Assembly (NCBI RefSeq): GCF_033807575.1
Contig: NC_084717.1
Location: forward strand, 6,821,692-6,885,691
Reading direction: 5' to 3'
Length of the DNA: 64,000 nt
Source of the DNA: Cydia pomonella
Taxonomy: Eukaryota; Arthropoda; Insecta; Lepidoptera; Tortricidae
The position numbers and the translations under genes were made by a program. The notes below the pieces were generated by a model, which made no database searches, was not told the DNA's origin, and saw only the letters and a list, made by a program, of their open reading frames with translations. This document shows positions 44,027 to 55,724 of this stretch, in pieces; position 1 is the stretch's first letter, and every line of letters starts with the position of its first letter.

Positions 44027-46660
44027 TCAACAGACGAATTCCTCAAATATCTTCAAAGGTAACTTTTTTAAACAATCCAGTTCCAGGTCTGATGGAGTTT
44101 CTTCTATGAGCAGGACTCCTAAGTATTCCTCTTCAGACGATTGGTCATGGGACGGCCACCTGCTTAAAGCATCCGCGTTTCCTAGCTTTTTTCCCTCCAC
44201 GTATTGTATGCAGTAATCATAGGAGTTCAATAGTAAAGCCCAGCGGAGCATTCTTGGAGATATAACATTAGGAATGGGTTTTTTAGGTTCAAACAACCCC
44301 AATAACGGTTTATGATCGGTTCTGATCGTAATCTTGCGGCCGCTAATAAACTGGTGGAATTTCTTAAGGCCAAATACTATAGCTGCTGCCTCTTTGTCTA
44401 TCTGACCATAATTCCTTTCATGAACGTTCATAGTTCTTGAAGCAAACATTACCGGTCTGACAGATCCATCTTCCATCACATGTTCCAAAACAGCTCCCAA
44501 GCCAAATTGTGACGCATCACATGACATAATTATCTCTTTATTCACATCGTAATGGACTAGAGTGTCAGTACTCGACAACATCTTGCGCAACTTTTCAAAT
44601 GCCTTTTGATGCTGCATAGTCCAGTGCCATCTCACATCCTTATTTAACAACTTATACAGCGGTTCAGCAATATTAGCTTTGTGTGGTAAAAACCGATCAT
44701 AAAAGTTAAGCAATCCTAAGAATGCTTGGAGCTCTTTAACATTACTTGGGGCCGGTGTACTTTCAATTGCATTTATTTTCTCTTTACATGGATGTATACC
44801 ACATTCATCAATGAGAAATCCTAAAAATTTCACACTTCTTACTGCAAAATTACACTTTTCCTTGTTTACCCTTAGGCCAGCTTCTTGTAATTTCTTTAAC
44901 ACCATTTCTAATCTGCAGTTATGTTCAGCGACATCTGTGCCACTTACAACAATATCATCCAATAACACAGCTATCCCTCTTATTCCTGCAAGCAACGAAG
45001 ACATTAGTCTTTGAAAGATGCCTGGGCACGCCTTGACCCCAAAAGCTAAACGTTTCATTTTATAGAGGCCTTTCGGTGTATTTATTGTTAATAGCTGTGC
45101 TGTTGCCTCATCCACACTAACTTGGGTGTATGCCCTTTCTAAATCAATTTTGCTGAAAATTGTGCCACCTTGTATAGATGTGAAAGCCTCATCCAGAGTA
45201 GGCAGAGGGTATGTATCAGTGTCGGTCACCATATTTACTGTAGACCTATAGTCACCACAAAGCCTTACATTACCATTCGGTTTCAGAACTGGTACTATAG
45301 GGGTAGCCCACTCAGAGTGTGCCGTTGGTTCCAAAACTCCTTCCTCTACTAGTCTGTCTATTTCCTTAATCACTCTTTCCCTCAATGCAAACGGAATAGG
45401 TCTACTTTTCAAAAACTTAGGCACTGCTCCTTCCCTAGGTTTAATGTTCACCATGGGGCCTTTATATTTTCCCAAACCTTCCTGAAAAACATCACTGTAT
45501 CTCTGGAGAAGTCCTCTTATTTCTTCAGTGCTTATTTTCAAATGCATCACTCCTTGGACTTGTATTCCGAATGGCCGGAACCAATTACGCCCTAAGAGGC
45601 TAGGTCCATGACCTCTGGCTATATACATCATAAGGTTATTTTGCAAACCCTTAAAAGAAGCTTGCACTTCAGTTTTCCCCAATATTCCTAATTGGTTCTC
45701 TGTCCACGTAGTCAATGCAACATCATCTTTTTCTAATATAGGTAATTTCCCCTTCCAAATGAGTCTGGCTGTCACTTCAGAAATTAGAGTATATGGACAT
45801 CCCGTGTCAACTTCCATTTCAATGATAGAACCCTCAATTGATACCTTTACCATAATGGGATCAACTTTATTTTCTCTAACATTGTTTACATTTGCATACA
45901 ACCCATTACAATTTGATTTATGTCCACCATCCTGTTTATTTTTGGCAAGACACACTGTCTCAATGTGACCAATTCTACCACAAGCATTACATCTACTCCA
46001 ACGGAATCTGCACTCCCCCCTATGCTGCCTATTACATCTGAAGCATACTTTATTCTGTTTGTCAACTTTTTTGTTAGTGATTTTGTTTACTTCCATGGGT
46101 TCATCGACCTCCACATTTGGTTTAGATGGTCCTGGCACTACAATAATACTGGAATCAAATGTGGCACTCTCATGTGAAAATGCTATCTCAGTTGCTTGAG
46201 TAAATGTCAGCTTTTCACATTGTAACAATTTCCTTTGAACCTCTTTGCTTCTAATACCACATACCAACCGATCACGTAAAGTTCGGTCCAAGTCTGTAAA
46301 ATTGCAATGAATACTCATTTTCCTTAAATTTGCCACATAATCTCTGATCTTTTCCCCCTCCTCTTGATTTCTTGAGTGAAACTTAAAAGATTCTACAATC
46401 TCATTAGGCGTGGGGTGGAAATGAGCCTTCAAAAATTCTAAAATTTGTTTATAGGTTATGTTCCCTATACTAGTTGGTGATGACAAAGAAACTATTAAAT
46501 CAAATAATTGAGAGCCACATACCGCCAACAAATTAGCCTTTTTCTTGTCTTCATCCACAATATCATTTGCACTTAAACAGAATTCAAACCTTGTAATGTA
46601 GTTTTCCCAGCAGCCATGACCCATATCAAATTCACCAAATTTAATACCCATTTTTTGCAC
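44027..46660 (-). CDS. Ty3/gypsy-type gag-pol, intact frame without integrase
   Basis: One uninterrupted 877-codon frame. In order: retroelement gag region, two zinc knuckles (CxxCxxxHxxxC and CxxCxxxxHxxxxC, about residues 209-237), aspartic protease with VDTGCPYTLI (about 282), reverse transcriptase (GNVRLCGDYRSTVN; LLDDIVVSG as the catalytic YxDD-type box; KVKFLGF-like SVKFLGFLID) and RNase H (MSCDASQFGLGAVLEHVMEDG, RTDHKPLLGLF, NADALSRWP). It ends shortly after RNase H, so integrase is missing, and no matching LTR pair is visible around it. A gag-pol fused in one frame fits mag-like elements. It is a 3'-truncated but otherwise undamaged copy, or just possibly a co-opted gene. Confidence 0.92.
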   Translation of the reverse strand: MQKMGIKFGEFDMGHGCWENYITRFEFCLSANDIVDEDKKKANLLAVCGSQLFDLIVSLSSPTSIGNITYKQILEFLKAHFHPTPNEIVESFKFHSRNQEEGEKIRDYVANLRKMSIHCNFTDLDRTLRDRLVCGIRSKEVQRKLLQCEKLTFTQATEIAFSHESATFDSSIIVVPGPSKPNVEVDEPMEVNKITNKKVDKQNKVCFRCNRQHRGECRFRWSRCNACGRIGHIETVCLAKNKQDGGHKSNCNGLYANVNNVRENKVDPIMVKVSIEGSIIEMEVDTGCPYTLISEVTARLIWKGKLPILEKDDVALTTWTENQLGILGKTEVQASFKGLQNNLMMYIARGHGPSLLGRNWFRPFGIQVQGVMHLKISTEEIRGLLQRYSDVFQEGLGKYKGPMVNIKPREGAVPKFLKSRPIPFALRERVIKEIDRLVEEGVLEPTAHSEWATPIVPVLKPNGNVRLCGDYRSTVNMVTDTDTYPLPTLDEAFTSIQGGTIFSKIDLERAYTQVSVDEATAQLLTINTPKGLYKMKRLAFGVKACPGIFQRLMSSLLAGIRGIAVLLDDIVVSGTDVAEHNCRLEMVLKKLQEAGLRVNKEKCNFAVRSVKFLGFLIDECGIHPCKEKINAIESTPAPSNVKELQAFLGLLNFYDRFLPHKANIAEPLYKLLNKDVRWHWTMQHQKAFEKLRKMLSSTDTLVHYDVNKEIIMSCDASQFGLGAVLEHVMEDGSVRPVMFASRTMNVHERNYGQIDKEAAAIVFGLKKFHQFISGRKITIRTDHKPLLGLFEPKKPIPNVISPRMLRWALLLNSYDYCIQYVEGKKLGNADALSRWPSHDQSSEEEYLGVLLIEETPSDLELDCLKKLPLKIFEEFVC

Positions 46661-46714
46661 TTTGCACTCACAATTTCACAAAAACTCACTAACACAATGA
46701 TTTGCCTCGATTTG

Positions 46715-46725
46715 CCTCGTCGCCA
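46715..46725 (-). other. probable primer-binding site of the gypsy element
   Basis: TGGCGACGAGG on the minus strand, 55 bases upstream of the first ATG region, is complementary to the 3' end of tRNA-Ser (GCU type) plus CCA over 11 bases. The sequence beyond it does not end in CA as an LTR should, so the LTR is absent or decayed. Confidence 0.55.
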
Positions 46726-46729
46726 CTAT

Positions 46730-49520
46730 TATATTGCGATATAATCGCCGAAATTCGGGAGAGCACACGGGAATGCCTACCTGACAAATCCAGACTGGTT
46801 TTGTAGAAGTACCCTCCTATTTCAATACACTACAATACCTAATTTCTTTCGCAACATCTACCTAATACTTCCATATGTTTGTTGCAGGATTAAAACTCGC
46901 CCAATATAAGGCGTTCGTAAAAGTTTCTCTTCATACAAAACTTACCTACGGCGCTTTACGTACATACGTGTACAACGCAAACAAGACGAAAAATAAACTT
47001 GTTAATTAAAAAAACTAAAAAAATTGGGACAATAGTTTAGATTACATATTATTGTAAAAGTTGTCCGTTTGTTAATCATCACGAAAATATATTATTTAGG
47101 CTGATTTGTTTCATGCACTCAGCTATTGCACATGTATACCTATGGAAAATCCTAGTTTATACTTTGTGAAGTCGGTATGTACCTATTAAAGAGAAGTTTT
47201 AAGTCGCTTTACCTGTTTGCTCAATAAATTAAAATCATTTATTCAGTGTGCATAATTTTAGAAAAATATTTTAACATTTAAATCATACCTTCTTTTATCC
47301 AGAAACAATATAACTCCATATTACTCACATGAGTGGAAGTTGTTAAGTTTCCATTGTCAAGGTATCTTTTATTAATATTTTGAGTAACTGAAATTGTGTC
47401 AGTTCCTGACAAGTCTTGAATAGACTAATGTGAAAGTTAATAAAATTTCTTAACAGCATTCTCCTGATATCTAAATGACTTTTTTAAATATCTACATATA
47501 AAATATGATCTAGCCGATACATGTAAATATCTAACATTTTTAGCCTGTATAAAAACAGTAGTGTGAGCAAAACCTTACCAAGCTAGCATGTAAGAGTGGT
47601 CTCAGAGATATTGGAATATCTCTGTACTATAAATTAGGCAAATTGCTTTAGACTAAGTTTTATGTGTAACTACTACTATAAGAATAAATTTTGAAACTTG
47701 GAGTGGAAACTTTAAACTTGAAATTACAAATTTTCAAACAGATCTGTTTTATGCTTAAGATGCAATAAGTGACTAGGTACAAAGTATTCTGATGCTTGGT
47801 TGGAGTGGACCAGTAACATTGGTAACTTAATGATATTTTTTCAATGAATGGCCTGAATTAAGTGTAAATAAGCTAAAGTGACCCGTATCTTAATTGCTTT
47901 GAAATTAAATGAACACCAAAATATCTGCAGTTGTGTTTTATTTATTTTTAATCTGTATATTTATATAAGTATATTGTAAAACCATTTCAAAATTACACTG
48001 GTATGTGAATGTGACATTGTTCAAGAGAAATACACTAATTTACAATTAACAAGTGGCATAAGGCTTCTTCAGTTTCTGAACTGATGTTAAAAACAGCTTT
48101 CTACCGTGGTGCTCATGTTCTCTTTGCTCCCTATTTGTCTTCTAAGTTTGCTAAAACAGAATAAAACCATATCAAAATGATGTAAATAGTCCAGATATTT
48201 GATATTTAATAAGCCCTGCAATTGTGACAAGAATAGTTACAGTGATACCCTACCAGGGCTACCGCTGCCAGTGATGGCTCAGGGGTTACTTACCTAGGTT
48301 TTAATATTTACCTAAATAAAACAATGGATTGTTTTATTCTAGTTAAATTCAGTAGTATAGGTACCTACTAACAGCTCGTTTGTTAAAAAGTACTCAAGTG
48401 CAAATGCCTTAACCTTTACATTTATTTAGCTATGACATCTTCATGTTTAAGTTGAATATATATGTAGCAGATCTGCTCCTAAGCATACCAAAGGTTAAGA
48501 ATGCGAGCGCTCGCCTTTTGCGTCCACCTTTTACTAAGCATACAAACCTTTATTTTAATTCAATCTATTGATATATTTTTCGATTGTACCTACCTAAATA
48601 TGTCTAATTAGCTTTTGAAGGTTGCATAAAGGAGCATTTGTATTGCATTTTATCGTGATATGTCTTTAATATTGAATTCCAACCGAGAAATCTGATAATA
48701 TATTAAAATCCAGCTACCTGCGGAAGCAATGATTTGATTCAAACATTATTTTCTCCAGCATAGTCCGTTTGCAAATAGGTATTTTTTGATCTCGTTTATC
48801 ATATTGATTGACATCGTTTTTACTCCAGTTTAAATTGTCCCTCTCATAATAATAACAATTTCCAAATGCTTCAATAAACCGCGAGCGGCAATTTTAGTTG
48901 ACGTACGAAGAGCGCACTCAGCGGAAAAAAATATGTTTCGGTTCGATGTACATTGCTGCTTTTCTTAGCGCAATACTGCTCTGTGAGTGTTGCCATACTT
49001 CAGTTTGCTTTACATTGCTACTGACAGACTTTGCTTGACAGACTATATAATTGAATCTAAAAATAATCATCGTGTGCATTTATTTAACTGGCAAGATGTT
49101 TACAACTTTCTGTCATGTCAACAATAAAATTATTTGTCTTAAATGTCACTGTCAACGTGAAGTGAACAAGATGTTTTTACGTAGCTTTGTTTTCCAATTT
49201 TCTCAAAAAAGAAAAAAACAAACATATTGTAACTGCATTGGCAACTAATTTGTTAGCACCTTACATTATTACGGGTGATGTATTCATATCATTTTGCACA
49301 CGTTCTTATTCCCTATATAGTACAACAAAGTTATGTACTAATTCTGCTTTTGATTGTACATTGCTGTTTTCTTCAAACGCCTACTGAGTAAGGTCGAATC
49401 AAATGATCAGACGAGCTAACGCAGATCTGGAGGTCATGTTCCACTGTGATTTGCCCGATATTTTTTCTCTCCCTCGAATACACGGCCAGGATATACGTGC
49501 AGAGATATATACACACAAGT
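46730..49520. other. gene-poor region
   Basis: AT-rich with no supported gene. A perfect palindrome GCGAGCGCTCGC lies near 48503-48514. CTACTGAGTAAGGTCG at 49381 repeats 43277-43291. Confidence 0.4.
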
Positions 49521-49523
49521 TAC

Positions 49524-49746
49524 CGCCTGGATAGGGGCAACCCTAAATTGCTTTGCCAACAAATCCTCGGCTCTGCGATAGCACGCTTTATATGGGTCAG
49601 GTTCGCGGTAAAGTACGCCTTCCTCGATAAGTGTCACTTCTAGAGCTACGAGGAGCTTGTGTTTTAGCACTAACAATGATTTAGCCACTTTCATATCGGT
49701 AAATGTTTTCACGTAGTTAGGAAGGGTTGGTGAGGAAGGATTTGGA
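49524..49746 (-). CDS. candidate internal exon of an unrecognised host gene
   Basis: The minus strand has a good acceptor (CATTTTTTTTAATTAAACCAG, ending 49747), 223 open bases, and a GTAACT donor after CCAGGCG. The product reads TSPNPSSPTLPNYVKTFTDM then KVAKSLLVLKHKLLVALEVT and CYRRAEDLLAKQF: a Pro/Ser-rich start followed by helical, charged sequence. It has balanced third-position use and higher G+C than its surroundings, as real exons do. Phases would be 1 in, 0 out. I do not recognise the protein, and no partner exons were found nearby. Could instead be a relic or an unknown repeat ORF. Confidence 0.42.
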
Positions 49747-50431
49747 CTGGTTTAATTAAAAAAAATGTGTACATACATGTACAAGCGTAGATTATAGTAG
49801 TTTATGTGACTGCTACATAATATAAGGGTTTAAGAAACGAACGAAGTGAGTCATCACACGAGTTTTATTTTACTGTTCACGTAACAAGTTAGATAATTTA
49901 CCTACTGATACCAAAAATTCCGCATAAAAATATATTATGGCTTAAAAACTTTAATTTTAAAGTTTACATTTCAAGCAACAACAATGTATTATTTATTTTG
50001 ACAAACCGTGATTTGTGAATATTCTTTGAACTGTCCCAATAAACTTGGAGGTACTAGATGAATGTGCCCGTGAGGCGAGGGGAGTTTTATACGAGCCTTT
50101 AATTTTGACTAATGTTCATACTTCGGTCTTTAGCTACAGTCCAAAGCAGAACAAAACATCCTAGAGTAGAAACGTTTTTATTTCTTTTTGACTGTTTAAC
50201 CTAGTTTAAGGATACATCTGAAGACTTAAGCTTTTATGAAAAACTAGAAATTATAAGGAGACCAGACTCGATAAAAGAAGAAGAATATCATTCTTAGTTT
50301 TAGCGAGTAGTCAGTTTTTTGTAAATATTTAATGTTTACTGTATACTTATTGTTATTTTATATTGTTTCATAAATAAAATGACATCAGATAAAAAAAAAA
50401 ACAAATATGAAATACTCTCGAGTACCAAGTC

Positions 50432-50459
50432 TTAAGCACATCCACGAGGATGTGCTTAA
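50432..50459. repeat. perfect 12-bp stem-loop
   Basis: TTAAGCACATCC and GGATGTGCTTAA flank ACGA. Isolated; function unknown. Confidence 0.6.
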
Positions 50460-51803
50460 ATTAAAGTTACTGTAATTAATGTTTTTTTTTTTTCATATAA
50501 CTAGTAAATAATTTATTTAACATTTAACTCATTTAATATGAACTTATTTTCAACTGTTCAAATGTATATCAAATTAAATTTTATCAGTTTACTATATACA
50601 AAGACGACTGCAATTATTCCATGATCCGAATCTGCAGAAAAGCGGGAGATATGGCGCAGTTGAACTAAAAGTTAAGATTTAAATTGGGCCGTGGTCCCCG
50701 CGTGGGGAGCTCTCATTTTGAGGGTTGTAAATCAGGGTAATACGTTCCTAGTCAATTAAACTGGTTCTTGATAAACGTGTTTATTTTCATCGGAAATAGA
50801 AGGATGCTGAGTAATGTATCTGGTAAGTGGTTGATTTTATTTAAGATAGGGAAATTTATTTAACAGTACCGATGTTTAACAGCTGAGATTCATGTCTGAC
50901 CAAAATTAATACTTAATTATGCTTAGTATTTCTACATAAATCAGTATGGAGTAAATCAACCGCGGTTACCTTGCGAATGTGTGATAATGTCAAGTTTGGA
51001 AGGCGATATCAGAATGAAGGCTTGAATGAATGAATACTATCGTCGGTCACTCTTTTATTTTATCTAGCTAGGACTTATTCTCAAACAGCGTATAACCAGA
51101 CCTACCAGGCCTAAGTGAATCACACGGCGTAGGTTCTAAAGTAAAAGTATTGTCATTTATTAATAACATAAAGCGCGGAGACGGCAAGATTGCCCCAGTT
51201 TGCCGGCGCAGTACTCATCTTGCAATCGCTGTTGCATTTTATTACTTTTCCATTTCCACTGGGGTTTCAATTTCCTTTCTCATAATTAATAGCCTTTCCA
51301 CAGTGTACTGGCATTTTCTATTCCCCGACCGCTTACGTGAAAAGGCTTATCTTAGTTAGGGGAAAAAGGCCTTTACGCCCTTATGTTAAAAGGGAGTATT
51401 CCCGTGCCGCAGAAACTTTACCGTGCAGTTTGCGTTCCATCCACCAACTTATTACCTTTGGTTTTGTTTTTCATGTGCTTCTCTAGTTTTAAAATCGATT
51501 AGGAATCAAGTAACACTACTTACCATTATCTACCTATTTAACTTGTTATTAAATTAGAATATTTCGTATTTAATTAACTAAGTATATGAAATTATTTAAC
51601 AAGTACAGTGAGCTGCGAAATTGCATGGATAAATTATGACTTAGGTAATTCATTGAAAAATTCTCCATGCAATTTAACCTTTTTACGTTACTCTATTAGG
51701 TAAAAATCGAACCTTCTAATTAAATAAAGTGCCCTTATTTAGTTTTAAAATACCTAGTATCTTGATGTGATGTAACCCTGAGATCGCTTCACTCATATTA
51801 TAA

Positions 51804-52085
51804 AGCTCCATCGACTGCGCCATCGACCCTGAGCGTTGGGAGGAGCTTGCTGGAAGGAGGTCTTCTTGGTGTTCTACCATCCATAACGGTGTCAAAACAT
51901 TCGAAGATAACCGCCTCACTAGCCTAGACATGAAACGCCAGTTACGGAAAGAGAGACCTAAGCCCTCCTACGTGTACACGTTCAACGCAGCTGGCCAACT
52001 TTATTGTCACGCGTGCAATAGAGTATTTAAGAGCAAGTTCGGCCTGGCCAGCCACATTAGGGCTCATGCTAGACAACGTCCATAA
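51804..52085 (+). pseudogene. LINE ORF2 C-terminal fragment with C2H2 zinc finger
   Basis: 94 codons are open here without a start: IDPERWEELAGRRSSW, NGVKTFEDNRL, KRQLRKERPKPSYVYTF and then a perfect C2H2 finger, CHACNRVFKSKFGLASHIRAH, followed by ARQRP and TAA. This combination (W...V..G...FE..R...RR..RK then a C-terminal finger with GL-x-S/A-H-x-R-x-H) is the end of jockey/CR1-like LINEs in insects. The following GGTCGCCGTCATCGATAACG fits their 3' UTR. It is 5'-truncated, as LINE copies usually are. Not a host zinc-finger gene. Confidence 0.78.
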
Positions 52086-52242
52086 TGTGTTTATTTGGGG
52101 TCGCCGTCATCGATAACGATGAGGAGGACTATATAAAGCTCCATATATACTGTTTTAGAACTTGCATGCAATATTCAATAAATTGCTATACCTACAGAGT
52201 ACAATTAATTCAATCAATCGATCTAATACCACAATGTAGATA

Positions 52243-52310
52243 GATAGATATAATACTCTTTATTAGCACACCTCAGTAAAATGATACCAAAGAAAAGAGG
52301 CAATTAAGGT
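52243..52310 (+). repeat. dispersed retroposon tail
   Basis: ATAATACTCTTTATTAGCAC, ACCTCAGTAAAAT and AAGAGGCAATT resemble 43150-43225. Short and diverged. Confidence 0.5.
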
Positions 52311-52509
52311 GGTTCGATTTTCATACAAAAAACAATCGCTATTTATTAATTAATTACACAATATTATAACATAAATAGTTGCGCATCTATCTACTTTCGA
52401 ATATTCATTTGCGCTAAATTAATAGAAAAACTTTGTTTCATACAGAAATCATGCAATAATCAACGTTATATTTTTATAAATTTTACTCATGTGTGTGTGA
52501 CAAATGTCG

Positions 52510-52906
52510 TGTATAGTTTCTATTTTCCTCCGTGAGCTTCTACGGGTTATCGTCTTATCTATTGTTTAAAAACCGCAAAGGCGCGTGCCACTATGAAAAA
52601 ATGGGCAGGCCGCATAGGTAGCGTTTATTGAATTACTACTCTATTGAGCACGGAATAAGATTCATTATGAACTAATACAGAATTCTAACAGAATAGCTGT
52701 CTGATCTCTATTGGTGCGTCTAAGGTAGGCGACTAAACGCTCTCAAACCAGCTTAACTTGTGACACTGCGATCCGAAACAAAGATACGTATTCGAAGACC
52801 TCGCTTGCACTGGTAATGCGAGCGCACGGCTAGCTAGCGCAAAGGAAGCAATGTTATGTTTCTCGAGGAGCAGGTAAAAAACAGGGCCGGATTTTCACAC
52901 AAATAT
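52510..52906 (+). repeat. left arm of the large inverted repeat
   Basis: 397 bp, from TGTATAGTTTCTATTTTCC to CACACAAATAT. One mismatch with the right arm. Confidence 0.95.
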
Positions 52907-53229
52907 TATAGCACATAACAGTCTAAACATTAGCAAGCTGAATCCAAAAAAACGTAGCCAGGTCGTCATAAAAAGGTCGATATAGATTAAAGGGCACATG
53001 TACTTAAAGCGGAAACTTGTAAGACACTAAAAAAATGTACATACATTTAATCCAGCTTAACCATATCCATTTAACAATCCCCTACCCCAATCTGTTAGTA
53101 CCCAGACCGAGACCGGCAGGTAAGCGCATTCCAAAATAATGAGTCATCTTAACGCTTAGCAAACATGCCTAGCGGTGACTCGTCATTTGTATAATTGGTT
53201 TTATAAGCGACATTTTACATGGCCCAACG

Positions 53230-55069
53230 TAGGGAATGCTAACCGGTTAACCGGTTAACCGGTTACCCGGTAATTTGACCAATATTACAGTCGGTAAAAT
53301 ACCGGTAATTTCCAGCCGTAACCGGGAATTTACCGAACGTTGTATAGGCAAATAAAAATGTAACAACCTGTTGAATTAGCCCATCTATGTCTTCGTACTT
53401 ACAAAAAAAACAATTACTACGATTTACGATTACGAAGAGACACTTAAAATACTTACTTTTCTGCATCTTATGATCTCGTCGGAGTAGGAACTAGGAAGCA
53501 ATGTTTTGTGACAAATGAGTGGTCGCTAATCCCTCGCCCTTTCCCTTCTCGCCACCCCTACCCGACCCGCCTTACTATGTTCAGTGTCCTTTGTTTTAGT
53601 CTGTAGTGTCCGACAAGTGTGGAATGCGAAAGAACATTTTCTACCGCTGGTAACTTGTGTTCAAGATATCGTTCACGAATGTCTAAGCAACGTTCTAATT
53701 AATCGCCTAGATATTTAACAAACGCAATTATTTTATATATAATTAACAGAATGATCTGATGATGACATGTTCCTGATTCCAACTCCTATCTTAAGAGCCC
53801 GGTAACGATTTTAGAGCAAAAATTTTAAATTGATAGATTTTGTCGTTGGAATTGTACACCTTTTGTTACGTAATATCTAAATAACAAGTATTGGTTTATA
53901 TTAGCACGTTTTTTCATCTTGCCTTTTAATAATGAGGTCGCAAGCGTGCGTCCCCGGTAATAGGTGACGAGAAGGGATAGTTTTTAAAAATTCATATAAA
54001 TTATGGTAGTAAATTATACAAAATGATGTATAAGAACAGTTTCAGCAAATGTTGTAGATTGTTTAAGTATCAAAATTACGTTGAAAATAAGTCAATTTTC
54101 AGAGAAATTGTCACTTGTTTTGAAGTAGTTTCTGGAGAAAATTGATTTCGTCTAACTTTCATTTACACTACTTCAAATTTATAGTAACAAAAATGTAGTT
54201 TATTAAAGTTGAAGTACAGGATATGTGTAATACAAAATTACCATTTTTAGCAGTCCAAACTTAACGACATTTACAAATAAGATCGACAAAATCACTGCTT
54301 TTCGCGCGTTTACCTAAACGTCCATCAGAAAAGAAATCATTATTAATTAAGTGAGTCTGTTTTTAAAAAAAATATTTAATATAATGAAAGATAACAAGAC
54401 GTGCTAAGGGAAACCAGTACTTGTTATTTTTAATAGTTAACAAAAGGTGTACAATTTCATGCGCTTAATCTATCAATTTGACATTTTTGCGACTAAAATC
54501 GATAACGGCCTCTTAAACTGTAATTTTAAAGTAACTAGTGTTAAAATGATATGAAACTTATTTTGCTGTTAAATTTTTTTTCTTATATTTACTAGATGAT
54601 TACGGTTTTAGTTACTTTAATAACAATATTATATTGATAGATGTGTAAATGCAAACTTGTATGACATTTAAATGACGACTGTCACTCTTTAGTTATAATT
54701 TTTGTTACCCTTTGATTACTGCGATTTTTAAAGAATTAAAAAAGTTTGATGTTGCTAATTTAATGTACAAGTTCATTTCGCTTTGAAATGATACATGTTT
54801 TCATTTTTTATTTAATATGATTAGTAAATATATCTTGTTTAATGTTTATAGTTTATTTTCATTATTTTGTTTTGTCGATGTTTCTATAACGTGCTGTTGA
54901 TTACTTTTAAAGGTTACTGACGAAAATAAGGACACAATCAATAATAATGCAAAATCAATGTTTTTTATTTCATAAACGTATAACCGGTAATTTACCGGTT
55001 AACCGGTTAGTGGGACCTCGCGTCGGTAAATTACCGGTAATGAAAAACGCCCGGTTATTGCATTCCCTA
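53230..55069. mobile_element. non-autonomous hAT-like element
   Basis: 1840 bp, starting TAGGGAATGC and ending GCATTCCCTA, with subterminal AACCGGTTAACCGGTTAACC at the left and clustered TTACCGGTTAACCGG at the right. It has an 8-bp target duplication. There is no transposase frame, so it depends on a related autonomous hAT. The open frame at 53263-53466 reads through the repeat-rich left end and has no domain. A TIR element is nested at 53790-54516. Confidence 0.9.
53790..54516. mobile_element. TIR element nested in the hAT element, TTAA ends
   Basis: Left TTAAGAGCCCGGTAACGATT...GAATTGTACACCTTTTGTTA is mirrored at the right by AACAAAAGGTGTACAATTTC...AATCGATAACGGCCTCTTAA. The imperfect arms are about 100 bases. 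TTAA at both borders would fit a piggyBac-type target, but the termini do not match the usual piggyBac start. Confidence 0.75.
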
Positions 55070-55724
55070 GCCCAACGATAAAATATTTATGATTGTTTCT
55101 TAAATGTTAAAAAATGTAAAGCCATATATAAGATACGTATTCGAAGACCTATATAGGTCTATATTTAATACTATTTTAACATTGTTTTCTGTGATTTTAC
55201 CTAGAGTCGAACAACGCTAACTCTTCAGACTTCTAACAGACTGACACTGATTGTATGGTTTGCTTGAAAGAGTTAGCGTGATTTGACTCTAAACGATATG
55301 CATATTTTGTTTTATATTTATTTATTTTATGCATACACTATTATGTATATGTTACTTATTTTTTTGTTGACTCATAATATAAATTTGTATAAATGTTTTA
55401 CTAAATGTGTACTCTATTGTAAATAATATCTTTATTTTAGTGTACATAATTATAACATATAGGTCTATTTTAACATTAGTAGTACGGGATTGTTAAATGG
55501 ATATACATATTTATTACTATTTTACCATTGTTTTATTGTTTATTTAAAATTAGCCTGTTTAAAGTTTAAAATTAGCAAACAACTGTTTAAACAGTTGATT
55601 ATAAAAATGAGTGTATCTCGTTATTATTGTAATTACACAAACCCATTCTGTTAGATGTGTACCTACTATTTAAATAGTGTTATGTTTTATCTCTTTAAAT
55701 TAAACAACGTAAAACCACCCAAAT

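Larger units (their letters stand above)
53222..55077. repeat. 8-bp target duplication flanking the hAT element
   Basis: GCCCAACG at 53222-53229 and again at 55070-55077. Eight-base duplications are the mark of hAT transposition. Confidence 0.92.

Noticed and set aside
44811..46177. plus-strand frames inside the gypsy region
   Set aside because: Antisense shadows of the long gag-pol frame.
51716..51931. 71-residue minus-strand frame
   Set aside because: Antisense shadow of the LINE C-terminal fragment on the plus strand.
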